Assembly: GCA_002010665.1 (NCBI GenBank)
Contig: MTON01000005.1
Span: 106,264-170,263, forward strand
Reading direction: 5' to 3'
Length of the DNA stretch: 64,000 nt
Source of the DNA: Candidatus Aminicenantes bacterium JdFR-78
Lineage (GTDB): Bacteria; Acidobacteriota; Aminicenantia; JdFR-78
The notes under the pieces are model-generated. The model saw nothing but the letters and a program-made list of their open reading frames with translations. It did no database searches and was not told where the DNA came from. This document shows positions 1 to 8,721 of this stretch, piece by piece. How positions within the stretch are numbered: position 1 is the first letter of the stretch; every line of letters starts with the position of its first letter. A program made the translations under genes and the position numbers.

Positions 1-1
1 T

Positions 2-382
2 GATTTTGGGACTGCAACTACTTTTGATGCCATCTCAGCAAAGGGAGAATACTTAGGAGGTGCTATTGCTCCGGGTCTTTATATCTCTGCAGAAGCCCTT
101 TCTGAAAAAACAGCAAAACTTCCACGAGTTGAGATTAAAAAACCAAAAAATGTTATAGGGAAAACAACTGTTGCAAGCATTCAATCTGGATTATATTTTG
201 GTTATATAGGTTTAATAGAAAAAATCATTTTTCATATGAAAAGGGAGTTGGGGGAACAGACAAAAGTAATCTCAACAGGTGGAATAACTGATGAAATCAC
301 ACGCCAAATAAAAATAATAGATTATCAAGACCCTTATCTTACCTTAGAGGGCTTGAGAATAATTTATGAAAGAAATCAATAA
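2..382 (+). CDS. coaX: Type III pantothenate kinase, C-terminal part (5' truncated by window edge)
   Basis: Frame 2 reads DFGTATTFDAISAKGEYLGGAIAPGLYISAEALSEKTAKLP...STGG...DPYLTLEGLRIIYERNQ*, typical CoaX C-terminus; not in the ORF track because the start is outside the window. Confidence 0.9.
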   Translation, partial: DFGTATTFDAISAKGEYLGGAIAPGLYISAEALSEKTAKLPRVEIKKPKNVIGKTTVASIQSGLYFGYIGLIEKIIFHMKRELGEQTKVISTGGITDEITRQIKIIDYQDPYLTLEGLRIIYERNQ

Positions 383-953
383 AGAAAAAAAATACTATCA
401 GGAAATTGCGAAAAGATTTTTTTTCTGGACAGGAAAAGGGCCCTTTTTATCCTCTAAGGACATGACATTAATTGATTTCTGGAGGGATAAAAATATCCCC
501 TTAAATATTGTACTTGAAGCAATAGACGAGGCATTTGAAAATTTAGAGCCCAAAGCTTTAAGAAAAGAGATTAAAACTTTATATTTTTGTAATAAAAAAG
601 TATTGGATGCTTACAGAAGATATCTTGAAAGAAAAATTGGGTTGAAAGGAAAAAGTGTAGGTAAAAAAGAGAAATTTGAGAATGCTTTGAAGGAAATAAA
701 TCTTTTCTTAAATAATCTTCCAAAAGAGCTTGAATTTTTAAGATCAATATATGAAAAGGGTTTAAAATTAATCAAAATGAAAAAGGAGGAAGAACTCGAA
801 GATCTAGATAATGAAGTTGAATTTTTAATATTCTACAATTATAAAGATAAATTTAATAAAATAAACGAAAATGATGATATTTTAAAAAGAAAGATAACAA
901 AAGAAATACGGAAGAAATATAAAATACCTTATCTATCCCCTTTTTATTACTGA
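366..953 (+). CDS. Conserved hypothetical protein, highly charged; start overlaps coaX end
   Basis: 195 aa ORF with ATG inside the coaX 3' end; no family recognised with certainty. Confidence 0.6.
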   Translation: MKEINKEKKYYQEIAKRFFFWTGKGPFLSSKDMTLIDFWRDKNIPLNIVLEAIDEAFENLEPKALRKEIKTLYFCNKKVLDAYRRYLERKIGLKGKSVGKKEKFENALKEINLFLNNLPKELEFLRSIYEKGLKLIKMKKEEELEDLDNEVEFLIFYNYKDKFNKINENDDILKRKITKEIRKKYKIPYLSPFYY

Positions 954-1819
954 ATTAGGCTTCTAAAAAATTCTACAATTATTGCATAATCTAAATCACC
1001 ATTTACTTTATTTTTTATTGCCTGATAAATCTCTTTGGTAAGGGCTCCAAGAAAAAGGGGGAAATTCTTTTCCTTTGCCGTCTCTACCATATAATTTAAG
1101 TCCTTAAACATCAAATTAAGGGAAAATTGCGTGGAATAATCAGCCTTCATCATTTTTGGTCCCTTAAATTCTATTAAAGGGCTTTTAAATGCTCCTGAAG
1201 AAAGAACCTCAATAAGAGCAGAAACATCAAGACCAACCTTCTCTGCAAAACAGATTCCTTCTCCCAAAATTGCAGCAAAAGTTGCGCCTATAATATTGTT
1301 AATCAATTTGGCGTAAGAACCATTTCCATTGGGTCCCATATATATAATTTTTTCACCAAGAGCTTTAAAAACTTCGAGGTTTTCCTCATAAATTTTTTTC
1401 TCTCCACCAACCATTATTGCCAAGGTTCCCTGCTCTGCAGCCCATGTGCTTCCAGAAACAGGAGCATCAAGAAAATGGAATCCCTTTTCCTTTGCTTTTT
1501 CAGATAGCTCAATAGAAACTCGGGGCAATATTGTACTCATATCAATAAAGACAGTTCCAGGACGGGCACCATTAAATGCACCATTTGGGCCCATTAATAC
1601 CTCCCTAACAGCTTCATGGTCGGTTACTATAGTTATAACAACATCAACTTCCTTTGAAAGCTCCTCAGGACTTGAAGCTACTGGAACACCTATTTTTTTA
1701 AAGTCTTCTGTTTTGCTTGGGGTCCGATTGTAAACAATTAACTGGAAGCCTTTTTTAAATAAATTTTTTGCCATAGGTTTTCCCATAAGGCCGAGACCTA
1801 TGAATCCAATTTTTTTCAT
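947..1819 (-). CDS. NAD(P)-dependent oxidoreductase, 3-hydroxyisobutyrate dehydrogenase/beta-hydroxyacid dehydrogenase family
   Basis: N-terminal GFIGLGLMGKPMAKNL Rossmann motif, FLDAPVSGSTWAAEQGTLAIMVGG and KLINNIIGA motifs. Confidence 0.9.
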   Translation of the reverse strand: MKKIGFIGLGLMGKPMAKNLFKKGFQLIVYNRTPSKTEDFKKIGVPVASSPEELSKEVDVVITIVTDHEAVREVLMGPNGAFNGARPGTVFIDMSTILPRVSIELSEKAKEKGFHFLDAPVSGSTWAAEQGTLAIMVGGEKKIYEENLEVFKALGEKIIYMGPNGNGSYAKLINNIIGATFAAILGEGICFAEKVGLDVSALIEVLSSGAFKSPLIEFKGPKMMKADYSTQFSLNLMFKDLNYMVETAKEKNFPLFLGALTKEIYQAIKNKVNGDLDYAIIVEFFRSLIQ

Positions 1820-2400
1820 TTCTGACTCCTTTTTTTAGTTTTTTTTATATCATTTAAAATCCAGTTAACAGCGTCTAAAAGATTCTCTGCAATATAGGCA
1901 GGTGAAATTCCTGCTTCTTCTAATTGAAAATTTGCGCTTTTACCAAATCCAGTTAATACAAGTATGCTTTTAGCTCCAATATTTAATCCAAAAAGTATAT
2001 CGTCCTTTTTATCTCCTATCATATATGATTTTTTCAAATCTATATTGAACTCTTTTGCGGCTTTTTCAGCCATACCTGGTAAAGGCTTTCTACATCCACA
2101 GGTATTCGATGGATCAGGAGAATAATGTGGACAATAATAAATAGCATCAAAATATGCGCCATGATGATTAAATACTTCCTGTAATTTTTTATGAATTTTT
2201 ATTAAATCTCCTTCTGTAAAAAATCCCCTTGAAACTCCTGATTGATTTGTTACAATAATTGCTAATAATCCTGCCTGATTTATTTTCCTTATTGCCTCGT
2301 AACTAAAAGGATAAATCCTTATCTGATTAAAACTGGATGGATAGCCAACGTCTTCATTAATTGTTCCATCCCTATCTAAAAATACTGCAATTTTTTTCAT
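1816..2400 (-). CDS. gmhB: D-glycero-D-manno-heptose 1,7-bisphosphate 7-phosphatase (HAD family)
   Basis: FLDRDGTINEDVGY, TNQSGVSRG, CPH...CGCRKPLPGM Zn-binding loop, MIGDKKDDI. Confidence 0.88.
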   Translation of the reverse strand: MKKIAVFLDRDGTINEDVGYPSSFNQIRIYPFSYEAIRKINQAGLLAIIVTNQSGVSRGFFTEGDLIKIHKKLQEVFNHHGAYFDAIYYCPHYSPDPSNTCGCRKPLPGMAEKAAKEFNIDLKKSYMIGDKKDDILFGLNIGAKSILVLTGFGKSANFQLEEAGISPAYIAENLLDAVNWILNDIKKTKKRSQK

Positions 2401-3401
2401 TCAAGTAACTCCTTACTTATTTCAAAAACCTCTTCCGGTTTTATACTTTTCATGCATTTATGGTCAACAGGACAATCCCGATATTTACAGGGCGCGCAGG
2501 GAACCTTTTTCTGAATTATTTTAAAAGGTGGATAAAATGGCGAAGTCCTTTCTGGATCGGTGGGTCCAAACACAGCGATAACTGGTATTCGAAGAGCATT
2601 TGCGATGTGCATTGGGCCAGAATCATTTGAAATGAATAAATTACATTTACTTATCAGAGCAATTAATTCCTTTAAAGTAGTTTTTCCGATAAAATTATGT
2701 ATTTTCCCATTCTCCCTTTCAATCTCAGAGATTCTATTATTCAAAAGATTCTCCTTTTTACTTCCAAAAATGAATACCTCTGCATCTAATTCCTCAATAA
2801 ATTTAATTGACAATCTAACAAAATGCTCTACAGGCCAATTTTTTGCTGACCCATAAAAAGACCCTGGATTCATACCGACAATCAATGAATTAGAAGAGAT
2901 TTTTAGTTTTTTTAATAATTCCTCAACCCAGTTTAGTTCTTCTTTCCCGACCTTTAAACTAAATGAAATGTTTTGAATTTTTAAACCTAAATTTTCAATT
3001 AGATTTAGATAATAGTAAACCTGATGTTTCTTAAATTCTTTTAATTTTATACTTCTCGTTAAAAATATACCTCTTCCTTCATTTGCGTAACCCCATCTTT
3101 CAGGAATCTTAGAAAGAAAAAAAAGAAAGGCAGAGGAAAAGGAATTTGTGAAGAGAATACCAATGTTGAATTTTTCTTTTTTTAATTTCTGAATGTTATT
3201 ATAAAAATTTGAAATAGAATTATCTTTCGAGAGAGGAATTATACCACTTAAATCTTCATTATTAGAAAATAGGTCTTTTAACCATTCTCGAGTAGCAACC
3301 CATATTTCTGAATCCGGAAAATTTTTTTTTATACTTTGAATTGCAGGAAGACTCATTACACTATCACCAATCCAGTTAGGTACTCTAATGACTATTTTCA
3401 T
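2397..3401 (-). CDS. waaF: ADP-heptose--LPS heptosyltransferase (GT9 family)
   Basis: MKIVIRVPNWIGDSVMSLPAI start, MNPGSFYGSAKNWP, NDSGPMHIANALRIPVIAVFGPTDPERTSPF. Confidence 0.87.
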   Translation of the reverse strand: MKIVIRVPNWIGDSVMSLPAIQSIKKNFPDSEIWVATREWLKDLFSNNEDLSGIIPLSKDNSISNFYNNIQKLKKEKFNIGILFTNSFSSAFLFFLSKIPERWGYANEGRGIFLTRSIKLKEFKKHQVYYYLNLIENLGLKIQNISFSLKVGKEELNWVEELLKKLKISSNSLIVGMNPGSFYGSAKNWPVEHFVRLSIKFIEELDAEVFIFGSKKENLLNNRISEIERENGKIHNFIGKTTLKELIALISKCNLFISNDSGPMHIANALRIPVIAVFGPTDPERTSPFYPPFKIIQKKVPCAPCKYRDCPVDHKCMKSIKPEEVFEISKELLE

Positions 3402-3431
3402 TATTATCTTGGAAGAAATTTGAAATAAATT

Positions 3432-4538
3432 TTAAATTTTCATTGGCATTAAAACATATTGATAACCTACATCTTCTTTTTCTCCAGGTTGTATCAGAAC
3501 TGCACTGTTTTCATCTTTTATCTCAAAACGAATTGTTTCACTTTTAACTGCATTTAAAAAATCCAGGATATATTGAGAATTAAAAGCGATTTCAAGATTC
3601 TGGCCGCTGAAATTCACATTGATTATATCTCTTGCTTCTCCTATTTCTGGATTAGAAGTGTAAAGTTCAAGCTGATTACCTTTAATTGTAAATTTTACTC
3701 CCCTTGACCTTTCGCTTGAAAGAAGAGCAACCCTTTTCAGAGAAGTAATTAAATCATCTCTTGATAATGTTAAAATATTCTCATTATTTTGTGGAATAAC
3801 TGCTCTAAATTCAGGAAATGTTCCTTCTATAATTCTTGAAATCAAAGTCCTTTTACCTACTCTAAAAAACAAATTATTAGTATCAAAATCAAATTCAATT
3901 TCTTCATCGTCTATTTTTCTTAATTCATTAAGAGCTTTTTTTGATATGATAACCTGAATTTCCTCAGGTAGATTAAAATTAACATTTTCTTTAACAAAAG
4001 TATAAGCTAAACGGTGGCCATCAGTACTAACAAGTTCCCATGAATCATTATTCAAAATCATTAGTGCACCATTTAAATAATATCTCTGCTCCTGAGTAAT
4101 TGCGAAATATGTTTTATCAATCATTTTATGAAGAGTTTCAAGAGATAATTTTATATTCCTTTGAAAATTGGGTAGAGGAATTTTAGGATAATCTTTTACA
4201 GATAAACTTGAAATTTTAAATTCACTTACACCACTTTTTATTTTTACCAGTCCACCTTCATTTGTAACTTCAAAAGAAACATCTGTTTCATCCGGTAAAG
4301 ATCTGATAATTTCATAAAATTTCTTTCCATTTATGGTTATCCCACCCTGCTCTTCTATATCAGCTTCGCAAGAGGTAATCATTCCAACTTCAAGATCAGT
4401 TCCTATTAATTTAATTTCCTTTTCTTTAGTCTCTATTAAGATATTAGCAAGAATTGGAAGGGTATTTCTTTTTTCCACAATTCCTTGTAAAAGTTGAAGT
4501 TCGGGAATTAATAATTTTTTTTGAACTGTAAATTTCAT
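3432..4538 (-). CDS. dnaN: DNA polymerase III beta sliding clamp
   Basis: Full-length 368 aa clamp-like protein, C-terminus YQYVLMPMKI, directly downstream of dnaA. Confidence 0.95.
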   Translation of the reverse strand: MKFTVQKKLLIPELQLLQGIVEKRNTLPILANILIETKEKEIKLIGTDLEVGMITSCEADIEEQGGITINGKKFYEIIRSLPDETDVSFEVTNEGGLVKIKSGVSEFKISSLSVKDYPKIPLPNFQRNIKLSLETLHKMIDKTYFAITQEQRYYLNGALMILNNDSWELVSTDGHRLAYTFVKENVNFNLPEEIQVIISKKALNELRKIDDEEIEFDFDTNNLFFRVGKRTLISRIIEGTFPEFRAVIPQNNENILTLSRDDLITSLKRVALLSSERSRGVKFTIKGNQLELYTSNPEIGEARDIINVNFSGQNLEIAFNSQYILDFLNAVKSETIRFEIKDENSAVLIQPGEKEDVGYQYVLMPMKI

Positions 4539-4691
4539 TTTATCACCTTCTTCTTATTTTTATTATTATTTATCTATTTATTTTTAGAACAAATTAATAA
4601 TAAAGTAAACCCTTTTTTTGTTGAAAATCCTAAAATTTATTTATATTCATAAGTTTAGATAGTTGAAAATTATTTTCAAATCCTGTGAAAA

Positions 4692-6017
4692 TCATCTGAA
4701 ATAATTTAAAAACTCATTAATCATTTTATCAAATTTAGAGTCAATATTTCTCAACTCTGAAATTTTCTTAATTGAATGTAAAACCGTTGTATGATGCTTA
4801 TTTCCAAATTTTTTACCAATTTCAGGTAATGAGGCATTCGTTAATTCCCTTGCCAGATACATTGCTATTTGACGTGGAAATGCAATATGAGGGGAGTTAT
4901 TTTTTGATTTTAAGTCTGATATTTTTAATTTAAATTTTTGACTGATAAACTTCTGAATTTTTTCAATTGTGATTAATTTTTCTTCTTCGGGTAATATATT
5001 CCTTAGCGCTTCTTTTGCTAAATCCAAACAAATCTTTGTACCTTTTAAAGAAGCATAGGCAATTACTCTTCTTAAACACCCCTCTAATTCTCTAATATTT
5101 GAATGAATCTTATTTGCAATATATAAAGCAACATCTTCAGGTAATTTTACATTTTCCAACTCTGCTTTTTTATATAAGATAGCAATTCTTGTCTCAAGAT
5201 CAGGCGGTTTTAAATCTGCGATAAGACCCCATTCAAATCTTGAAAGCAATCTTTCTTCTAAATTCGGAATTTCTCTTGGAGGACAGTCGCTTGAAATAAC
5301 TATTTGCTTTTGGGCATCATATAAATGATTGAATGTATGAAAAAACTCTTCTTTTGTTCTTTCTCTTCCTGATAGGAATTGTATGTCATCTATTAGTAAA
5401 ATATCAACACTTCGATATTTTTTTCTGAATTCTAAGATTTTTCCATGCTGTAAATAATTTATTAATTCATTCATAAATTTTTCAGTAGTAATGTAAAGTA
5501 GTTTTACAGATGGCGATTTTTTTAAAATATAATGGCCTATGGCATTCATTAAATGAGTTTTCCCAAGCCCAACTCCTCCATAAATATAAAAAGGATTATA
5601 AGCTTTAGCAGGATTCTCAGCAACAGCTAGAGATGCAGCATGGGCAAATTGATTGCACGAACCGACTACAAAATTTTCAAAGGTATAATTAGGATTTAAA
5701 TTCGGGTGAATTAAAGACCCCGCCTCTTTTCTTCTTTTAATAGGGTCCTTTCTCTGGAATTTTGCTTCCTCTTCAAAGATATATCTGAAATCTAATTTTT
5801 CTCCTGTTAATTCTTCTATTGTTCTCTGAATCAAAAGGGAATAATGAAGTGTTAGCCATTCTTTAAAATATGAATTTGGAACTTTAATGAATAATGTATT
5901 TTCATCCCTCCCAATATATTGTGTAGGTTCAAACCAGGTTTGGAAACTGTGAGAATCTATTTTCTCTCTTATCTTTTTCTTTATTTTCTCCCAAAGATTA
6001 TTATCCTTATCTTCCAT
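4692..6017 (-). CDS. dnaA: Chromosomal replication initiator protein DnaA
   Basis: YTFENFVVGSCNQFAHAAS, GGVGLGKTHLMNAIGH Walker A, LLIDDIQFLSGRERTKEEFFHTFN, C-terminal GKKFGNKHHTTVLHSIKKI. Confidence 0.98.
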   Translation of the reverse strand: MEDKDNNLWEKIKKKIREKIDSHSFQTWFEPTQYIGRDENTLFIKVPNSYFKEWLTLHYSLLIQRTIEELTGEKLDFRYIFEEEAKFQRKDPIKRRKEAGSLIHPNLNPNYTFENFVVGSCNQFAHAASLAVAENPAKAYNPFYIYGGVGLGKTHLMNAIGHYILKKSPSVKLLYITTEKFMNELINYLQHGKILEFRKKYRSVDILLIDDIQFLSGRERTKEEFFHTFNHLYDAQKQIVISSDCPPREIPNLEERLLSRFEWGLIADLKPPDLETRIAILYKKAELENVKLPEDVALYIANKIHSNIRELEGCLRRVIAYASLKGTKICLDLAKEALRNILPEEEKLITIEKIQKFISQKFKLKISDLKSKNNSPHIAFPRQIAMYLARELTNASLPEIGKKFGNKHHTTVLHSIKKISELRNIDSKFDKMINEFLNYFR

Positions 6018-6028
6018 GTTTCCTCAAA

Positions 6029-6049
6029 TTTTCCACAAATATTTCCACA
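6029..6049 (+). promoter_or_regulatory. Two DnaA-box-like 9-mers (TTTTCCACA at 6029-6037, ATTTCCACA at 6041-6049)
   Basis: Near-consensus TTATCCACA 9-mers, 12 bp apart, in the dnaA 5' region. Confidence 0.6.
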
Positions 6050-6091
6050 AAAATGAGAAAATAAGCTTTAAATTTATCTAAGACAGTTGTT

Positions 6092-6120
6092 AATATACCA
6101 TCACACTTTAAAGATTGCAA
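6092..6120 (-). promoter_or_regulatory. Putative sigma70 promoter of dnaA (TTGCAA-17 bp-TATATT)
   Basis: Minus strand reads TTGCAA-TCTTTAAAGTGTGATGG-TATATT upstream of the dnaA ATG. Confidence 0.5.
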
Positions 6121-6152
6121 GAATTTTTTTGCCTAAAAAATTAATTTATTTG

Positions 6153-7052
6153 TTAGTCGGAAGATTGCTGTTCTAAAAGATTAAGAAGAGCAGGAGAATC
6201 CCTCCATTTCTCTTTTACAGCAACTTTTAAATCAAGAAAAATTTTCTTCTGGAGAATAAATTCAAGCTCCTTACGAGCCTGGATTCCAATTGTTTTAATT
6301 AGATTTCCTTTATGCCCTATTATTATTTTTCTATGCGATTCTTTTTCAACAAATATTGTTGCTGCTATATAAATTAAATTATTTCTTGGTTCCATTTTCT
6401 CCACCAGCACGGCAGTAACATAGGGAAGTTCGTCTTCAGTATGATGGAGAACTTTTTCTCGTATAATTTCAGAAACCTGAAATTTTAAAGATTGATCTGA
6501 AATCATATCCTCAGGGTAAAGTTTTTCTCCTTCGGGTAAATATTCATAAATTTTCTCTTCGAATATATCAAGATTTGTTCCTTTTAAAGCAGAAATGGGA
6601 ATAATTTCTTTAAAATCAAGTAAATCCTTGTAATGGTCTATTATCAAAAGGATCTTATCTTTTCCAATTAAATCAATTTTATTAATCAGCAAAAAACAGG
6701 GAGTCTTCACTTTTTTAAGTGTATTGATAACAAATTCATCTCCTTTTCCATATTTCTGAGTTGCATCGATAATCAATGCTAATAGATCACAGCTTTCAAG
6801 AGATGAATAGACATAACTCATCATTTTTTCATTTAGTTTAAAGAGGGGTTTGTGGATACCAGGATTGTCAACAAAAATTATTTGCCCTTTTTTCGTTGTT
6901 TTTATCCCAAGTATTCTATTTCGTGTTGTCTGAGGTTTATTAGAAATTATTGCAATTTTTCTCCCTAGCATATTGTTTAACAGAGTAGATTTCCCTACAT
7001 TAGGACGTCCGATTAAAGCGACATATCCTGATTTATATTTCTTCTCGTTCAT
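6153..7052 (-). CDS. era: GTPase Era
   Basis: GYVALIGRPNVGKSTLLNNMLGRKIAIISNKPQTTRNRILGI, C-terminal KH domain (VEKESHRKIIIGHKGNLIKTIGIQARKELE). Confidence 0.97.
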   Translation of the reverse strand: MNEKKYKSGYVALIGRPNVGKSTLLNNMLGRKIAIISNKPQTTRNRILGIKTTKKGQIIFVDNPGIHKPLFKLNEKMMSYVYSSLESCDLLALIIDATQKYGKGDEFVINTLKKVKTPCFLLINKIDLIGKDKILLIIDHYKDLLDFKEIIPISALKGTNLDIFEEKIYEYLPEGEKLYPEDMISDQSLKFQVSEIIREKVLHHTEDELPYVTAVLVEKMEPRNNLIYIAATIFVEKESHRKIIIGHKGNLIKTIGIQARKELEFILQKKIFLDLKVAVKEKWRDSPALLNLLEQQSSD

Positions 7053-8280
7053 TTTTGTTGCCCTGATTCTTATCCGATTTTTTTATCCTCACTCTCCTGA
7101 TTCTTTTTTCATCAACATCAAGAATTTCAATTTCCAGCCCCTTAACATTAACAATTTCTCCTTTTACAGGCAATCTATTTAATGTATGGGTAATTAATCC
7201 TCCAATTGTATTATATTCTCTATCTTCCAGCTCAACCTGAAAAATCTCTTCTAGCTCTTTTATCTCGGTGTCACCTTTCACCAGATAACTGCCTGATGTT
7301 TCATTAATTATAGCCTCGGTTTCCTCATCGTATTCATCTTTAATCTCTCCAACTATTTCTTCCACAATATCTTCCATTGTAACCAGCCCTGACACACCTC
7401 CATATTCGTCAACCACAATAGCGAGCTTTTGTCTTCGTCGCTGAAATTCTTTTAATAACTCGGAAATATTCATGGACTCAGGGACAAAAAAAACAGGTCT
7501 TATGAGAGGTGTTATTGGAGATTTGGAATATTTGTCTCCCCAGAATTTTAATAAATCCTTTGCCAGAATAATTCCCTCTATGTTATCTATTCTGTCTTTA
7601 TATACAGGGATTCTTGAATGCTTAACCTTGAGGATAAAATCCTTTAGTTCTTTGATGGTAGCATCTCTTTTTATACATGCCATCTCAACTCTGGGAGTCA
7701 TAATTTCCTTAACAAGAGTGTCTCCAAATTCGACCACACTCTCTATCAATTCTCCGTCCTCCTTTTCTATTATTCCCTCCTGTTGTCCCTCGCCTATGAA
7801 AAGTCTTAATTGTTCTTCAATATCACCCTCAATCTTGCTTTCTTTAATTTTAGGCTTTAAAAATCTTAAAACAAATAATAGGGGAGTAATAAGCGATACA
7901 ATTATTTTAACGAAGGGTAGAGATAAATTAAGACTTGCTTCTCTATTAAAAGAAATGAATAGCCTTGGTAAAAATTCAAAAAATAAGATGTATATCCCAA
8001 GAGAACTCAAAATTAGAAACCAAATCCATCCTTTAGTTTTAGGGAAGACTGTGAAAAGTAAGATAAAAAACAATAACTGAGCAAACCTGTTCAATGTCTT
8101 AAGAGAAAAAGTTATATCCTCGTATTTTTCTATTACATTAAACTTCAATTTTTTGTTTCTCAAAAAATGAGAAAGTGAAATTCTAGAAAAGGAGTGGAAG
8201 GAAATTTCAAAAAAGGAGATTATGAATGCAACTATAAAGAAGAAAATACAGAATACTACCAGGAAGAAAAAAGAGTTCAT
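7033..8280 (-). CDS. CBS-domain CorC/HlyC-type transporter-associated membrane protein
   Basis: N-terminal TM segments, VKEIMTPRVEMACI CBS motif, VDEYGGVSGLVTMEDIVEEIVGEI, C-terminal CorC domain. Confidence 0.9.
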   Translation of the reverse strand: MNSFFFLVVFCIFFFIVAFIISFFEISFHSFSRISLSHFLRNKKLKFNVIEKYEDITFSLKTLNRFAQLLFFILLFTVFPKTKGWIWFLILSSLGIYILFFEFLPRLFISFNREASLNLSLPFVKIIVSLITPLLFVLRFLKPKIKESKIEGDIEEQLRLFIGEGQQEGIIEKEDGELIESVVEFGDTLVKEIMTPRVEMACIKRDATIKELKDFILKVKHSRIPVYKDRIDNIEGIILAKDLLKFWGDKYSKSPITPLIRPVFFVPESMNISELLKEFQRRRQKLAIVVDEYGGVSGLVTMEDIVEEIVGEIKDEYDEETEAIINETSGSYLVKGDTEIKELEEIFQVELEDREYNTIGGLITHTLNRLPVKGEIVNVKGLEIEILDVDEKRIRRVRIKKSDKNQGNKNEREEI

Positions 8281-8292
8281 AATATTCCCTCT

Positions 8293-8721
8293 CTAATCGA
8301 TCTTTAAAAATTTTTTTTGGAGCTTTTCCTCTTCTCTTTTCATTTCACCCTTATCAGTTTCGTGGTCATAGCCTATTAAATGTAAAAAACCATGAATTGT
8401 CAATATCTCAATTTCTCTCCCAAGACCGTGTTTTGATCTGAAACACTGATTAAAAGCCTGAGGAACCGAGATAACGATATCTCCTAAATAATGAGTCCCT
8501 TCCATTGTATTTTCTTTTATAGGAAAGCTCAGAACATCCGTGAAATAATCCCTTTTTAGAAATTCCTTATTTAATTTTCTAATTGTCCTGTTATCAACAA
8601 GAGCAAGTGTTAATTCTGCGTTTTCGAGTTTGTAAAAATCAATTAAATTTTTTAATAATTTTCTTAACTTTCTTTTATTTATCCAATATTTTTTCTGCAA
8701 ATCAAGTATATTAATTTTCAC
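8293..8721 (-). CDS. ybeY: Endoribonuclease YbeY
   Basis: TDVLSFP...LGDIVIS...TIHGFLHLIGYDH zinc motif. Confidence 0.95.
   Translation of the reverse strand: MKINILDLQKKYWINKRKLRKLLKNLIDFYKLENAELTLALVDNRTIRKLNKEFLKRDYFTDVLSFPIKENTMEGTHYLGDIVISVPQAFNQCFRSKHGLGREIEILTIHGFLHLIGYDHETDKGEMKREEEKLQKKFLKID

Noticed and set aside
1446-1733. Plus-strand ORF of 95 aa
   Set aside because: Antisense to the hydroxyacid dehydrogenase coding region; no independent support.
7472-8080. 202-aa plus-strand ORF opposite the CorC/HlyC gene
   Set aside because: Antisense shadow of a confidently identified CBS-domain gene; serine/leucine-rich composition typical of reverse-frame translation, no SD.
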